In this document: positions 1 to 12,895 of the stretch, one piece after another
Layout: each line of letters starts with the position of its first letter
How positions within the stretch are numbered: the first letter of the stretch is position 1
Assembly (NCBI RefSeq): GCF_017654505.1
Contig: NC_054565.1
Location: 4,646,385 to 4,710,384, forward strand
Reading direction: 5' to 3'
From: Polyodon spathula
Lineage: Eukaryota; Chordata; Actinopteri; Acipenseriformes; Polyodontidae
Length of the DNA: 64,000 nucleotides
Translations under genes and position numbers: made by a program
The notes under the pieces: generated by a model
What the model was told of the DNA's origin: nothing
Databases searched by the model: none
What the model saw: only the letters and a program-made list of their open reading frames with translations

Positions 1-670
1 CTACAGAGATGCGCATCGCCTAGTTGAGACTGCGCAGGTCGATTTCCGTCGTTTTCTATACATCGTTTTTCAAAAAATATACTCCACATATTCCCGTTTA
101 ACTACATGATTTATTGTGTATTGCAGAGTGAGACGTGGTGTTCAGTGTTCAGCTGTGTGATGTGTATAGTATGTGTTGCACTTATGAATTCAATACCTGG
201 GCTAATGTAAAATGTATAGATTATTCCTATACCCTATAGGTCAGATACTGGGTGTATTTGAATCATCCTGTCTATAAACTGTTGGGTTTGGTTTGATGAG
301 TTGTATCCCCGTGTTTCTCTATTGGTTATTCTAACTGCTGTTACAGTAACAGATGCAATACATGAGCTTGTATTACTGTAAAGAGCTCTTATCCGCAGCC
401 CCCTCTTAATTACAGTTACCAGACGTTGTATTTACATATTTAGAAGTGCAAAACTGTAGCAGTGAACTCAGCACAGTAATGTATTATACAAAAATAAAAA
501 GATAAAATTATTATTAAATTATTATTTGTTTAATAATTCTGATTATGTGTTTAATAATACATATTCAGTTTAACTTCGTGGAGCATGGCTAAGTTTTTAA
601 ACTTTTTTTTTTTCTTGGAAGTACCACCAGCCAAGTTAACCTTTTAAGTTAGTCCCGATTGTGTAATGAT

Positions 671-672
<2 letters not shown>

Positions 673-736
<64 letters not shown>
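673..736. repeat. (CA)n microsatellite
   Basis: About 32 CA units; the counterpart in the right duplicate at 25913-25978 is about one unit longer. Confidence 0.98.
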
Positions 737-739
<3 letters not shown>

Positions 740-1275
740 CAGTTAAGCAAAGAAAAAAGACTGTAATTACTTTAAGAAATTAAGGTAATTATTGAGGCTG
801 CTAAGGCAAAGGGTGGCTATTTTGAGGAATCCAAGATTTAGAGACAATTTTCAATTTTCTTGAACATGGCTTTGATACGCCTTATGTTTTGTTTTGGATA
901 TTGTAACATGCGTTTTCATTTTACAGAAAAGTATTTACAGAAACGTATTGTCAATTATGAAAAAAACCTAGTTTCCAGCAAGGGTACTCAAACTTTTGAC
1001 TGGTGCTGTATATTGAAATGGTTATGTGAAGAATATCTGTATCCTTAATAGGGCCAAAGACAAAACCCGGGACAGTTAAATGGTTCATTTTAATGGAAGT
1101 GCAGGTTGGTTTGCCAGAATTCGTGAGGGAGAGTCACCATGTGATCTGCTTTCAAGAGTAACAAACGTTTGTTTGACAACAGACATAGCAAATAGTGCTG
1201 CACAAACCGATGATTCAGACTGAGCTCTACACAGAAATCAGGAGCTGCAATCAGGTGAGGGTCGTTGGTGTAGAT

Positions 1276-1480
1276 CAGGGCTCTCCAGCCCTGATCCAGG
1301 AGAGCTACTGGGGCTTCTGGTTTTTGTTTCAACCAAGCGCTCAGTTACTTAATTGAACCAATTATTGGCTTAATTAGTCAAAATTAACAAGTGTTCCAGA
1401 TTGTTGGCCACTGATGATGTAAATACACCTATAAAACCTGCTGGATAGGGGCTCTGCAGGAGCAGGGTTGGAGACCCCTA
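1276..1480. mobile_element. hAT-like MITE
   Basis: A 205-bp element with ends CAGGGCTCTCCAG and TTGGAGACCCCTA, which are imperfect inverted repeats of the common fish hAT end CAGGGGTCTCCAA. Flanking 8-bp target duplications are gtgtagat (1268-1275) and gtgtaaat (1481-1488). It has no coding capacity. The insertion predates the segmental duplication because both copies carry it. Confidence 0.85.
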
Positions 1481-1672
1481 GTGTAAATAAACAAATGAAG
1501 AAACAGCTGCTTGGAAGAACAGCAATCCACACAAACCCAAACCGCTGTCATTCACCCTCACCTGTGGCCAGCTTGATCCCAATAAGAATAATCAGTTAGC
1601 ACGGCGCTGACAACACCGTTTCATTTTGTTACAGTTTTATACAAGTTTATTTAGTACAAACACAGGATTTCA

Positions 1673-4600
1673 TTAATTTTTCACAGTTAAACAATAAATA
1701 ACTTCCTCTTGGATCATTTCTCTCCTCCGTTCTCTGGCTGGCTGTCTAATTTCTAGAGCGGCGTAGTGAATTTCACATTCTTCCTGAGAAACAGAAAGAA
1801 AAAATGGAGAGCAAAAGATTCAGATTGTTCTAATCCCCTTGAAGGAGCAATACATAGATAGACGTGATGGCCGAAACAGAAAATGATATATGTTACACTC
1901 TTAGTCAGGATTCGGTCAATGACTGACAAAAAAATGACCATCTGGCCATTTGAGCACTGGCAAATTATCAAAGAACGAAATGAAAGGTCGTTTCGGTGTT
2001 TGAACAAATTATAGCTGTATTAAGCAGCAAATTATATTTATAAGATGCACGTCATTCATTCATTATTTATATGTTTATTATTTGTGCAGGAAGTTGAGAC
2101 TGTGGCCTCATTTGCAAGGGGATCATGGTAAGCAATTTAGGAGGATAGTGACCGCAAACATTAAACTTCAAGCGAGGTTGAAATAACATTCATAATGTTT
2201 TCGCCTTGATATTTAGAAAATACAGTTTTAGAGCAAAAAATAACTCAATATAAAGTGACTGTTTTAGTGCATACACAATATTTAAACTGCAAAATGCATT
2301 GTGGCATTTATAATTGCACTGAACTCCCTTACGCACAGAGAAGCACAACTTTGCTTGCCAAAAACGAAGCCTTGCATACCTCCAGAAGCAACTGCTGCTG
2401 CCGCACGAAGATAAAGTTTGTTTTCTTTGGGTACTTCGTCCAAATTAGGAATGAACTACCGGACAATTGAAATTCATTCCGACTGTGTCCTCCAGCAGAC
2501 CGTAGATCGAATAAACTGTCTCTTTTTTGTGTTCCGTTCGTTGCTTGTTTGACATTTTCCGTTTCGCAGTTTGATCAAAATAATTTGTTCAAACACCGCA
2601 ATAACCTTTCATTTCGTTCTTTGATAATTTGTCAATGCTCAAATGGCGAAATGGTTATTTTTGTCGGTCACAGACCGAGTCCTGACTATGAAGATATACA
2701 AACATCCTAAACATGAAAAATAATACACGAGGCAACAAGTACATAAGATAACTATTTTTATAACATTTTGTACAAGCAGATGCAGAGCTGGATGTAATCA
2801 CAATCTCCGTGAAATTTAATATCTAATATGTAATATTACATGTAATATGCAGTTCCCTGTGAAAATTCCCATTGAAAGAATAATGTAAATGTACATATTT
2901 ATCACTTAAAAATAAATACAGTGCAGCAAAGCCTTTATTGTCCCACTGCCTGTTACACTGCATTTAGGAACCTGGCAGCCAGTTTAGTTTGCCTCCCATA
3001 AATGATTGAACACACACACTGCATAGAGCTGCACGATTTTTCAGATAAGAATTTCAATATTTAGGAAGATTTGTTGTTAAGAGAAAATGACACATTTTGA
3101 ACATGACAACATAATTTTTCAAGTTGTATCTTACTTCACAATGAGTTACATGCAACTTGAGGATATTTAAAGTTTCAGAGTTGAGACACACAACAAAGTT
3201 CTTCCTCGAAAAAGAACATATATCACCCGCCAATGATATTAATAACATGTTAGAAGTACCATGAAGAAATGAAAAGCACTCATAAGTGTGAATTCCTGTA
3301 ATTAGCTTTGAGAATCACAGCGCTCTTACCTCTTTGACTTGGCTTGCTTGGTGTGTGGCATTCAGCTCAACACCAAGAACTCCATCTTCTGTAAACCAAT
3401 GAGTAAATAACACAAAAGAAAAACATTTAGAAAAATGTGTCAAAACTGGACAATGATGCAGGACAAGGGTAATCACTGCCATCCACTTTCTTTGGGATTA
3501 CAAATCCTGCTTATCTGCACACAGTTTGGAAAAACAAGCGTCACAAAGGGTCCATGACAGCAAAGCGACACCAGCTCACTGTTAACTGACTTGTAGGCTG
3601 ATAATTTAGTGGAATTAATGTTTCAAGGATTTTCATAAAACTTCTAGGAATATTTTATGTTCTGGGATTTAAAAAATAAATGCTGCTGGCCAAAACGTAA
3701 ATTTCAGTCTCAATGTTGTTTTTTTTACCTGGTTAAATGAAGAATAAATAAATAAACATTACCTTTGTCTCTAGTTCTTCTGCCTCTAAAAAGCAGGATT
3801 AAGATGGCAGCGATCACTACACAAACAGCAGCTAGTCCCAACAGCACAGGGAGGAGGACAGTCTGATTGCTCGCAATCCTGTTCTGCTCTTCTGTTACTG
3901 TAAAACAGTAAAGCATAGCGTGTCATCTTGTTTGTCTTTGTTTGTGTGAGTTTCGCTCGGTAAAGACTCTGGCTACAGTCATGCATTGGCTTAATTGCAG
4001 CTCTGGAAAAGATTAAACTATGGCAAACATGTATCTTCATTTTAACAAATTATATCTGGTACTATACTCAAGCAAAGATCTGCATGAAAGACCTACACAT
4101 GCAATGAAATTAGTGTGGAATTATTTTAGAAGCTTATTTTATAAAATTATTAGTTATAAAAAGGTATGGGGCACAGCCAAAACTTTTCCAAAACCTAGTT
4201 ACCATGTATGGTGTATTCCACGCTGGCTCTCTCTTGTTCTTTAACTTGTAATCGGCACCTCAGGGTCGTATTGTAGGCACTGGGAATCACCAGCTCTGCA
4301 CTGGGACCAGTAGAAAGAGTTGTGTGTGATTCCAGCAGGGTCCCATTACTGTCCATCCACTGAAGCACAGCGTCCTGGGGAGTGTGATCACAGAGCAGGG
4401 AGCAGCTCACAGTGACCTCTGTGCCTTTAGAAACAGGACTAGACGTGTTCGCTTTCACTGGAAACAAATAAACACGTTGTGCAATTACAGTTTCAACCAT
4501 ATAGCACAGAAGACCTGGGTCAGTCACAAGCTAGCCCTTACCTGTTAAAACACACACAGTAAGCGTGTGGTATTTCTCTTGCTGGCCCCTCCTGCAGTGG

Positions 4601-5247
4601 TAAGTGCCTGTGTCGGGCCTCTGCACTCCCTGGATGAGAAGGGAAGCATTGGGCAGAAGACTCACTCTCTCTCTGGGGTTGACTGTGGGGTGCCCTGGTG
4701 CAGACACATTGAGATGGGTTTGGCTCTGATCCCCAGTCGCTTGAAATGACCATTCCACATGCCTGCCTTCCGTTCGGTTTGATATCCCAACACAGGGAAG
4801 CTGAACGAATTCTCCCTCCGCGACGTACACTGTCTCTGTGGTATTGGGCTCCAACACTGCAGCTGTTCATTAAAAATAATTATGCTGCAGAAGAACTTAA
4901 ATCTGGTGAATAATACAAAGCATTCAGTCTCCTTTTGTATAAAGTCATCCTTATTTGCTTTGAAATGTGTTTTACATTTGTTGCTACAGTAATTTTGTCT
5001 TCTTCATGACCAGCACATTGCTTATAAGAGCACCTATCTGGTTGCATTGCACACATGGTTGAGTGATTGCATACTGGAAGTGGGATGTTCGTAACTCTGA
5101 GGTTCTATTGTGCAGCTCTGGCCAAAGGTTTTGCATCACCCTCTGTATAGAATTAACTAATTTAGCTTCATAATGTACAATGAAACCTGCTGAATAATAT
5201 TACGCTAACACATTGAGTTACATACCGCTTTGTAGTTTTCCCATAAA

Positions 5248-5284
<37 letters not shown>

Positions 5285-5935
5285 GACAAAAAACGTGGAC
5301 ATTTGTGGAAACTTATTGAAATACCTCTGTACTACTATACTTATGGCTTCTGCGTGTGACTTTTGCTTTGATTATCTGTTTGTAGTTTCTTCTGATTATA
5401 TGATGTTAAATAAGTATATCTAAATTATGTTCATATATATATATATATATATCAATCCTAAAATTCTAGGTGATCCAAAAGTTTTGTCCATAGAAGTATA
5501 TAGTGAATTAATCAATCTGTTTATTTATATTCATATTTTCATTGATGCTGAACCTTTTATAAAGTTTAGTTTTCTTCCTTTTTTTATTAAGGACATCTTT
5601 ATTTTGGTTTCCAATTTGCTTTCTATTTGTGGTAGTTTAACTAAACAAAATTGGTACATTTTTCTAATACAGTATGACTAAAATATATTTCAAATTCAAA
5701 TCACTATGAAACAGTACTGAAGTTGAGTAATAAAAAGGTGAGCTACCTGTTATGAATACTTGATACTCGGCGAATGCTCTTTCCTTGCTGTCCACCGATA
5801 AAACACATTTCAATTTCCTCTCATGGTCCGATTGCTTCACCTGAAAGCGCAGGTAGGAAGTGCCACCTGCAGACTCAACAGAGTACCGCCGCTCCCTGCT
5901 TGTCTCAATCTGACTCCCAATGTGGTTTCTCCAGG
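1673..5935 (-). pseudogene. Truncated copy of the 4-Ig ITIM receptor gene (3' exons only)
   Basis: This is the duplicated 3' part of the receptor gene described at 26916-34832. Coding exons on the minus strand are 5747-5935 (second Ig domain, 5' part missing), 4542-4856 (Ig 3), 4203-4457 (Ig 4), 3763-3897 (membrane segment), 3330-3388 and 1673-1783 (tail with ITIM, stop at 1673-1675). All splice sites seen in the right copy are kept, and no exon has a stop or frameshift. Ig 3 differs by G for A in 'VSAPGHP', G for D in 'RRGQQ' and T for M in 'KYHTL'. The signal peptide and first Ig exon are absent from the following 19 kb, so no normal receptor can be made. The frame stays open leftward from the cut exon into GC-rich DNA, giving a 242-residue reading frame (5664-6392), so a chimeric product is possible. 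'Pseudogene' is therefore the cautious label. Confidence 0.8.
5116..5491. mobile_element. Tc1-like MITE (gccaaaggttttgcatcacc family), left duplicate
   Basis: The left end is CTCTGGCCAAAGGTTTTGC and the right end reads GTGATCCAAAAGTTTTG in inverted form. The interior includes a 32-base poly-A run (5251-5282) and a TA repeat. The same element lies at 30354-30727, and relatives are at 7285-7556 and 21362-21672. Its interior, about 5205-5445, is far more diverged from the right copy than anything else in the duplication. Confidence 0.7.
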
Positions 5936-6400
5936 GGGGACAAAAGAGAGAAAACCAACCTTGTGTGAGTGTGTTTGGTACTTTTAGGGGACATGCGAAG
6001 AGGGGCGGTATGTGGCAGGCAAACACAAGGGGCAGGAACGAGAGGCCGGAGGCACGGAAGACGAAGCTGAGAGCGAGACGGGGGGAGCAGAAACGTAACC
6101 GATCGAGCACTCCGGCCCTCCCGGCCACCGCCCCGGATCGCAGGGAGCGACGCGAGACGCAGGGAACGGAGACCATGAGAACCGAGAGCGGAAGGGCCAA
6201 GAGGGGCGGAGAGCAAGATGAGCCAAGCGGAAGCGGGCGAAGGAAGTGGAGTAACCCCCCCCCCAGCTCTTCGAGAAACGAGGACGAGCGTAGCACGCCG
6301 TAAGTAACAACATGATAACCCTTGACGCCCCCGCCCGTCGCTGGGTCGTGCAATGGCCCCCTATCCCCCCCCCCCTTTTTTTTTCCCCACACAGGTGTTA
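5936..6400. other. CpG-island-like, purine-biased GC-rich block at the duplication junction
   Basis: This block starts exactly where the Ig exon homology ends. It is far richer in G+C than any neighbouring DNA and has about as many CpG as GpC steps (roughly 33 against 30 up to 6310), so CpG is not depleted. The plus strand is purine-rich at first and ends in C and T runs near 6365-6385. The minus strand has an open frame (5664-6392, starting MWGKKKGGG) that runs without a stop into the broken Ig exon. I do not recognise a gene or repeat family. Confidence 0.6.
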
Positions 6401-7284
6401 ACTTATGTCTAGTTTACAATGTCCGAGGATCACTAATTTTTTTATGTTTTTTGTTGTTACACATTATCTTGTGATGATTCGTTAGTTCGTGTGTATGTTA
6501 CATTGTTCTTCATTAGAGATTCTTAATAAACTGATGTTGTCTGACAGGCGATTTATCTACGATATACAGAGATTTAGTAAGATGGTTTCACTACCGCAGG
6601 TTATTCGACCTACTGGTTAAACTGTCCGGTTTTTCAGACACACAGTTTAGGAAGATTTTTCATGGAAACAATATAACGAATTCCCATACCAAGCTTCATC
6701 ACGAGTGAATGAGTGATTCTCAAGATATACTGTAGTTAAAACAAGCATACACGCATCTCTCCTGTATCCCTTTCACCAAGGAGAAATGTTACTGAAACTA
6801 ATGAGGCAGAAAAATGTATTTTAAAACCACTCCATATCTCAGTATCTGTGCTAAAGTCTAACCTGGATGCAGTCGAGTTATGGGAGGTATGGCAATCCCT
6901 GAGCTTCGTGGTTTCAAGCTGCGCCATTGAAGTTAATTTAACTGTCATTTTTTTATAAGGAATTTCCTGACTTTTGTGGCTTCAAACTTAAAGCAGAACT
7001 ATCGTTTGTAAGAAGTACACTTATGCAGATTTAACAGTAAATAGCATCAAATGACATTGTCTCAACCCGAGATAGACAGGTGCAGCTCGGCACCGCTGGG
7101 CATTTTCATGGTGCAGTACCACTAGTCACCACCCGGTGTCGGACTAAGCGGGGAGTACTCGCCTCCATCAGCCCACCCGGCACGTAATGGCACAGGCGTG
7201 TCACCCCCCATAAAATGGAATGGTACAGTACAGTAGTTGTCAGCACCACACTGTAGGTTATGTACTCGAATATAATTTACATTG

Positions 7285-7556
7285 TGGCCAAAAGTTTTGC
7301 ATCGCCTAGTAGAATATTAGGATTGAGACATAATTAAAAAAATATAAAAAAAATACTATATGAACATAATTTTGATATTTTATTTAACATTATGCAATCT
7401 AAGAAACTACAAAATGGTATCTCAAAAACCTACCAGAAACTACAATAGTAGTACAATGTTTCATATTAAATTTTGAAATGTCACATTTTTCAATTTTTGG
7501 CATTGATGTTTCGCTAAGATTAAAGTTATACAGTTGTATTTGGAATATTAAGATAC
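7285..7556. mobile_element. Tc1-like MITE, diverged copy
   Basis: Starts TGGCCAAAAGTTTTGCATCG followed by 'tattaggattgagaca', then an AT-rich interior with 'acaatagtagtacaatgttt' shared with the 21362 copy. The right end is unclear. Confidence 0.6.
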
Positions 7557-7860
7557 CGTTGCCCTACGTTTTGACACCGGTATTCGACATTACGGGGGGT
7601 GCCCCCCGGGTCGGGGGGTGATTAGAAGATAAAAACACTGGTTTGTTTTTCAACATTGTTTTTCTGTCATCTATATGCAGGTGTATGAAATGAGCGATCT
7701 GAGCTTAGCAAAGAAAACATACAATACATTGCTGACAGCAACTAGCCTACTACTAAAGTGTTAGAAAAATATATCCTTTTACAGCCAGTTATTCAGTAAA
7801 AATAGTAGTTACTAATGACTGTCTTTATTATGCTCTGCCTTCTTACGAATGAGTCTACCA

Positions 7861-9905
7861 TGACACTATGTGATGATTCTGAACCGGACAGGAAAATACT
7901 TGTACTTTCCTAGTTTGTGCAGGTACCACGAACCTGTGGAGGTATAATCTCGTTAAAAGTAAAGTACTAAAAAAGGACCGTTCGTACACAGACAGCAACT
8001 AGACAGGGTTGTGTATACTGTGTACCGTGTGTCGGTCCCCGCGTTGATGTCCAACAGTTTTACGGCGGCTAGTGAACGGATCAGACAGGGTCCGAAATTA
8101 CCCTGACGCGAAGCTTTAATGTCAACGTTCGTGCAACATTAACGTAACATGAAAGTTTATAACACAATACTAATAACAAAATTTCCCAAAAGTGATACTA
8201 AAGTCCTCGAGACGACAGTCAAGATCTAGTAGACATACATTGTGTCCGTTCTAGTTCGTTTCACAGAATTAATATATTCATATGGAGACGTGGTGAAGAT
8301 TTATGTGATGACACATAAACAGTCGTTTTGTTTTCATTTTTAACTGTGATAAACCGTCTAGTGATGTGGCAGTGATCACAGGATTATGAAATGTCTGTAA
8401 AACCGGCTAGGGGATCATTGCACGTAGATTACCGGTTGGCCGTGTATCTTGGGTCCTCGCTACTGGACTCCATCTTTGTAGAACTGGAGGATGTGACTGA
8501 TACTTATATGTTGAACCTTTATCTTTTACATTATGGTTACGGGAATAAACACGAGAACAGTCATAGATACTGGTAAAAGACGGAAACTTAGTAATAAATG
8601 TTACGAATGAAATTTTGGTAAAAACTTTACGACCATTACATTACCTCTCACACGCTGCTATAATCATATTCCAAATGCTTACGACTTACACCATCAAAAC
8701 GCTTTAATGGTATCCCATGAGTGTTGACGGTGGGATGACAGTATGTCACCGCGTTGACACTACAAATCGTTTGAGTGCAAAGTCTACGTGGTCGTCACAA
8801 TGTCAACGTGTGGGTTCATAACGGTAATGAGATGGTCAGAAGTGCTACTGTGATTACATTGTGTGTACTGGATCCTATACAGTATGTGACCATACTGCTA
8901 AAATCACTAAAGTAGTGATAATAACTATGGAAACGGTCCCATTATCTTCGGGAAAGTGCCCCTAGATAAGTGCGTGTACACGGCAAATACTGTCGTCAGG
9001 ATCTATCCGTCACAGTTGTGCTCCGGGACACGCATTTGATTTATTAATTCCAGACCATGCTCTCCCAGCGCTGAGCTGATCGGGAGGTCCTGGAAATGGA
9101 CCCCAACACGGCCCCTCGGCGACGTCCCTCGAGTTTGCATAGACACGGATGGGGAGCTCCGATGAGTATATGCGATACTGGGGTCGAGTTGTCTGCCCGA
9201 CGACTGTCTTTTCGTAGTACGCATTGCAAAACAAAAACAATAGACACAATCCTAGTTTTGTTTGTTGTGTTGCAGACTCGTATCAACCTGGGAGCTGAAG
9301 CTATGGAGCCAGCACTATCGACTCTCGATAGATCGGTCCGTGACTTGACTAGTGTATGCGAGCTTTCGCAACCGTGGTGCTCCTCAGGTTTGATATTTCG
9401 ACAAGGCTGGGTCACGGATGGCAGGAGCACTTTGGAGGAGCGTTCTGCTCGGAGCACTTCTATAACGAGTTCCTGACACTCCGCTGCCCGACACTCTCTC
9501 GTCATCTAATCACAGTCCCCTGAAGCTGAGGTTTGCCAAGGAAACTCAGAAAGCATCTCATCAAAGGTTGTCACCCTGAGAGACTCAGCTCTAGGTCAGT
9601 ACCTAAGGGAGGTTGTTAACATAATCACGCCGTAACAGAAAGACGGTATAATTTAACATGAGATCAAGTAGGGTAGTACCATGAAGGGAGAGTCTTAATG
9701 AAATTAATGAGTGACGCATTGACACCGCTACTATTTTTCGCTTTGTTTTGTTTTCTTTACCCAATATAACTCTGTGTCTGCCATCGTTGGCATTCTAGTG
9801 ACAGCACCTGTGTTGTCATTACAACGCAGTCGTGAACACAATTAATTGTCCGGACGCATGTTCACACGCTACAAACTGTGGTGGTTAAGAGACCACAGAC
9901 TTGAG
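7861..9905. other. Compositionally anomalous, CpG-rich but GpC-poor region without recognised gene
   Basis: In 7861-8160 I count about 18 CpG and 8 GpC; in 8581-8940 about 15 CpG and 8 GpC. DNA on the right (10021-10210) shows about 1 CpG and 11 GpC, and DNA on the left (7621-7860) 2 and 10. Base composition is otherwise ordinary. No frame matches a known family; the longest frames (9044-9505 minus, 9096-9476 plus) overlap each other and look like chance in CpG-rich DNA. See the finding on mirror-like composition. Confidence 0.6.
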
Positions 9906-12097
9906 TAATGACCAAGGTCCACTGCTTAGGAAATCGTAACACTTCCTGTTACTATGCCTTGTAAAGAATTGCTGTGAAATGTTATACAAGTACCATGCAA
10001 CAGAAATGACCACCACTGTACACTGTATACACATAGGCAGACACATTGAAAGTTACACTCCACAGCTGTGTCAAATTGGAAGCCAACCACACATTTAATT
10101 TGTGATGCATATTACACCCTGGCACTACTTTCACAAAGCCGTTTCTCTGCTTATTTTTGGCCATAGGTAAGCATAAGCTCCTGAGAATCCATTTAGTGTG
10201 CATGTCTCATTACAATGTTAACAAAGAAAAAGATTTACTGTAGGCAGTGCACAGATATATCTCTTTGAAGATAGTGTGGCTGATTGTACTATGCAGAACA
10301 TTCACAACCTGTGCTCCTTGCGGTACACTTGAAGCATTACCATTTATAAATGAACATTCGAGTTTAGTCCTTTGGTGCTTGGTGGTATTTTTTGGGTGGA
10401 GGTGATGTTGTCAATTAGGTAAACCGAGACCATCAAAACAAGGTAAGCAAGTCTTTAAAAAAAAAAAACGATAACAAAAACGACTGTGTTCAAAGAAAAA
10501 CTACACAATTAAGAAAGCATATTCAGAAAATAGGCTTTATATGCATTATGATAAAACGTATGATGTGATTTGGAAAACTCCACATATGCCAGTATCAGTT
10601 TAAGGCTACAATTATATTGTGATTGGAAGAACATATACAACCACTGAATATGCATTAACATTGTGCATATATTTATACAGCATTGACATTAATAAAAGTT
10701 GAAAACATTTTTTTTTTTCATTTTTCAAATCATCCCCCTGCAATTATACCCACAGGGATAGCCTATAATACAGGGTTTGATAGTGTCCATGTATCCCTTG
10801 CATGTCAGGAGCATACGTCTCAGTGAGAATCTGCTCACCACATATTATATGGAACATGCACTGGAGCACTCCCAGGGAGCAAATGACATCGATCGACCGA
10901 GTGTCATTAATGTACGATGTATGGAGTATACATAGATCAATGATAAAAAGGCTTGGGAAACAGATACAGCTTTTAGTCTTTTAGTATTACATACCACCCA
11001 CTATGTCAGGGAAGTAAAGAGTATTTGCCTATTTGCTTAGAGAATATAATATCTAACACAACAACATATTTATATTCTTACATTTAATTAGTATTATGAG
11101 TTCTTAGTAAAGTAGTTATAGATAGTCAATACTCTTTTTTTTTAAATTAGGACATACGTTACCTCGTACGTTAGCGGCACGCAAAAGAGCTCTTACATGG
11201 TCATGGAGGTACAAAGTTACCCAAATTGTCAATGTTCAAAGAAATAACGAAGGGTATGAAAATTAAATCACTCGAAGGTGTCTGAAGTGGTGCTCCGCAG
11301 ACTCTATGTGCAGTATATATTTAAATGCTCATTCACATGTATTACCGACTGACAGATTTGGTATGCATTCTGGGAGCAGTAGTTCAAATGGGAGCGTTTG
11401 TTTATGATTGCATAGTTTACAGGCTCCCCCAGAGCTATAAATCACAGTTGCCTGACGTCACTTACACACAGTTTTGTTGACCCAATCAGAAAATTGCTTG
11501 TGTAACAAGCACACTACTTCAGGGGCATGATTCCTTGCTGAGAGGATTTCAAAAAGACCCGGATTCTAGGCGGTTATCTTTTTATTATTAATAACTCAGT
11601 AACTGTTTCATATTTTTTTCACCAAACATTCGAAAGGCCCTACCTCAGCACAGACCACGTGCACCTTACTTGGTTTGCTGAAGAAATTCAGTACCATGTA
11701 GCCTGTACACGAGAGCAAAAAAAAAAAGGGGGGGGGGGGGCTTATAATAAACCATTGTCCATAAGGCTAGCGCTTTTTGGCGTGTTCCTCGCAGTTCTTT
11801 GAGGAGTGCGAAAGATGTTGTAACGTCAGTTAACATTGAACGTTTAGACACCAGAATGGCTGTTAGGCAATTCCTGCAATAATCTGCAGAAGTTATCCAG
11901 TCGCAGATAGGGGTTTAAACATGTGAGCAGCTACCAACCCTAACCACTATAGGGTGTACCCCACTACCAATCAGTGCTTGGAAAACCGGGCTGGTCTGGG
12001 CTAAAACATAATCATATGAGCAATCATATGAGCAAAAGTAGATTGAACTATTGGCCTGACATCTTTACACCACCGAGCAATAGTTTCCTTCTGTCAT

Positions 12098-12895
12098 AAA
12101 AGGTCACAAAAGCGAGGGCCAATTCGGCCCATTCTTTCTGTTGGTTGGGATGAGTTATTGATCCAGAATCTCATCATGCAGCTCCTGAAGGATCCAGCGT
12201 GGTCAGCTTGCCAACAATCATTAATGGCGGAGTTGTTAAGAGACACCTTACACAAGGTCGGAAGGGATAAAACGTGCCTCCTCTTTTTTGAAGTAAGGAT
12301 TAGAAGCAACTTCGTTTATCTAATCTCCATGTGCTTGTTTGTTTTTTTTTCAGGTCGAAAAGGTCCCCTGGGTCAACATTGTCAATACCTTTTAGAATTT
12401 TGAATGCTTGAATCAGATCGCGCATATTCTTATTTGTTCAAGACTGAATAGATTAAATAATTTTAGCCTGTCTGCATATGACACGCCTTTTAAACCAGGA
12501 ATAATTCTGGTGACTCTTCTTTGCACTCTTTCTAGAGCAAAAATATCCTTTTGTAGTGACAAGTGGACGAACGGACACACCAATATGTTTTAACATTACT
12601 TCCCTTGATTAAAATTTTACACTTTTCACTGTATACCTGAGCATTTTGTTAGACTCGTGTTTATAACTATCCCACATTGTCTAGATGAAGACATTCCTGA
12701 GTCCAAACAAAAACTCCTAGATCTTTTTCATGATTCCTTCTTTCAATTCAGTTTATCTCACATGGTATCTATACGGACATTTTATTGTCTGTGTGCAGTA
12801 CCTTACACTTTTCTCATTAAATGTCATTTGCCATGTGTTGCCCAGTTCTGAATCTTGTCTAGAACATTTTGAATGACCTTTGCTGCATATCTCAT
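12098..12895. repeat. Dispersed interspersed repeat of early-branching ray-finned fish type
   Basis: Recognised from memory as a decayed copy of a very common repeat. Landmarks are 'ccaattcggcccatt' (12119), 'ccagaatctcatcatgcagc', 'gtcaatacctttta', 'gaatgcttgaatcagat', 'ggaataattctggtgactct', 'cccacattgtctagatgaag', 'cagtaccttacacttttctc' and 'gccatgtgttgcccagttct'. No intact frame remains. I associate the family with sturgeon, paddlefish, bichir and similar genomes; class (LINE or SINE-derived) is uncertain. Confidence 0.6.

Larger units (their letters stand above)
1..5935. repeat. Segmental duplication, left copy (truncated)
   Basis: This block aligns without rearrangement to 25241-31171. 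The offset starts at 25240 and drifts to 25236 through a few small indels. I counted about 20 substitutions in the first 5.1 kb, for example at 870, 1273, 1868, 2338, 4563 and 4697. The match already holds at base 1, so the true left end lies outside the window. It ends abruptly after 'tttctccagg' at 5935, where the right copy continues through an Ig exon and this copy changes to unrelated GC-rich sequence. The block carries the last six exons of the Ig receptor gene, one of them cut. Near-identity means a recent duplication, a kept allelic haplotype, or an assembly artefact. Confidence 0.97.

Noticed and set aside
9044..9505. Overlapping 153- and 126-residue frames on opposite strands
   Set aside because: No family features; long chance frames are expected where composition is unusual.
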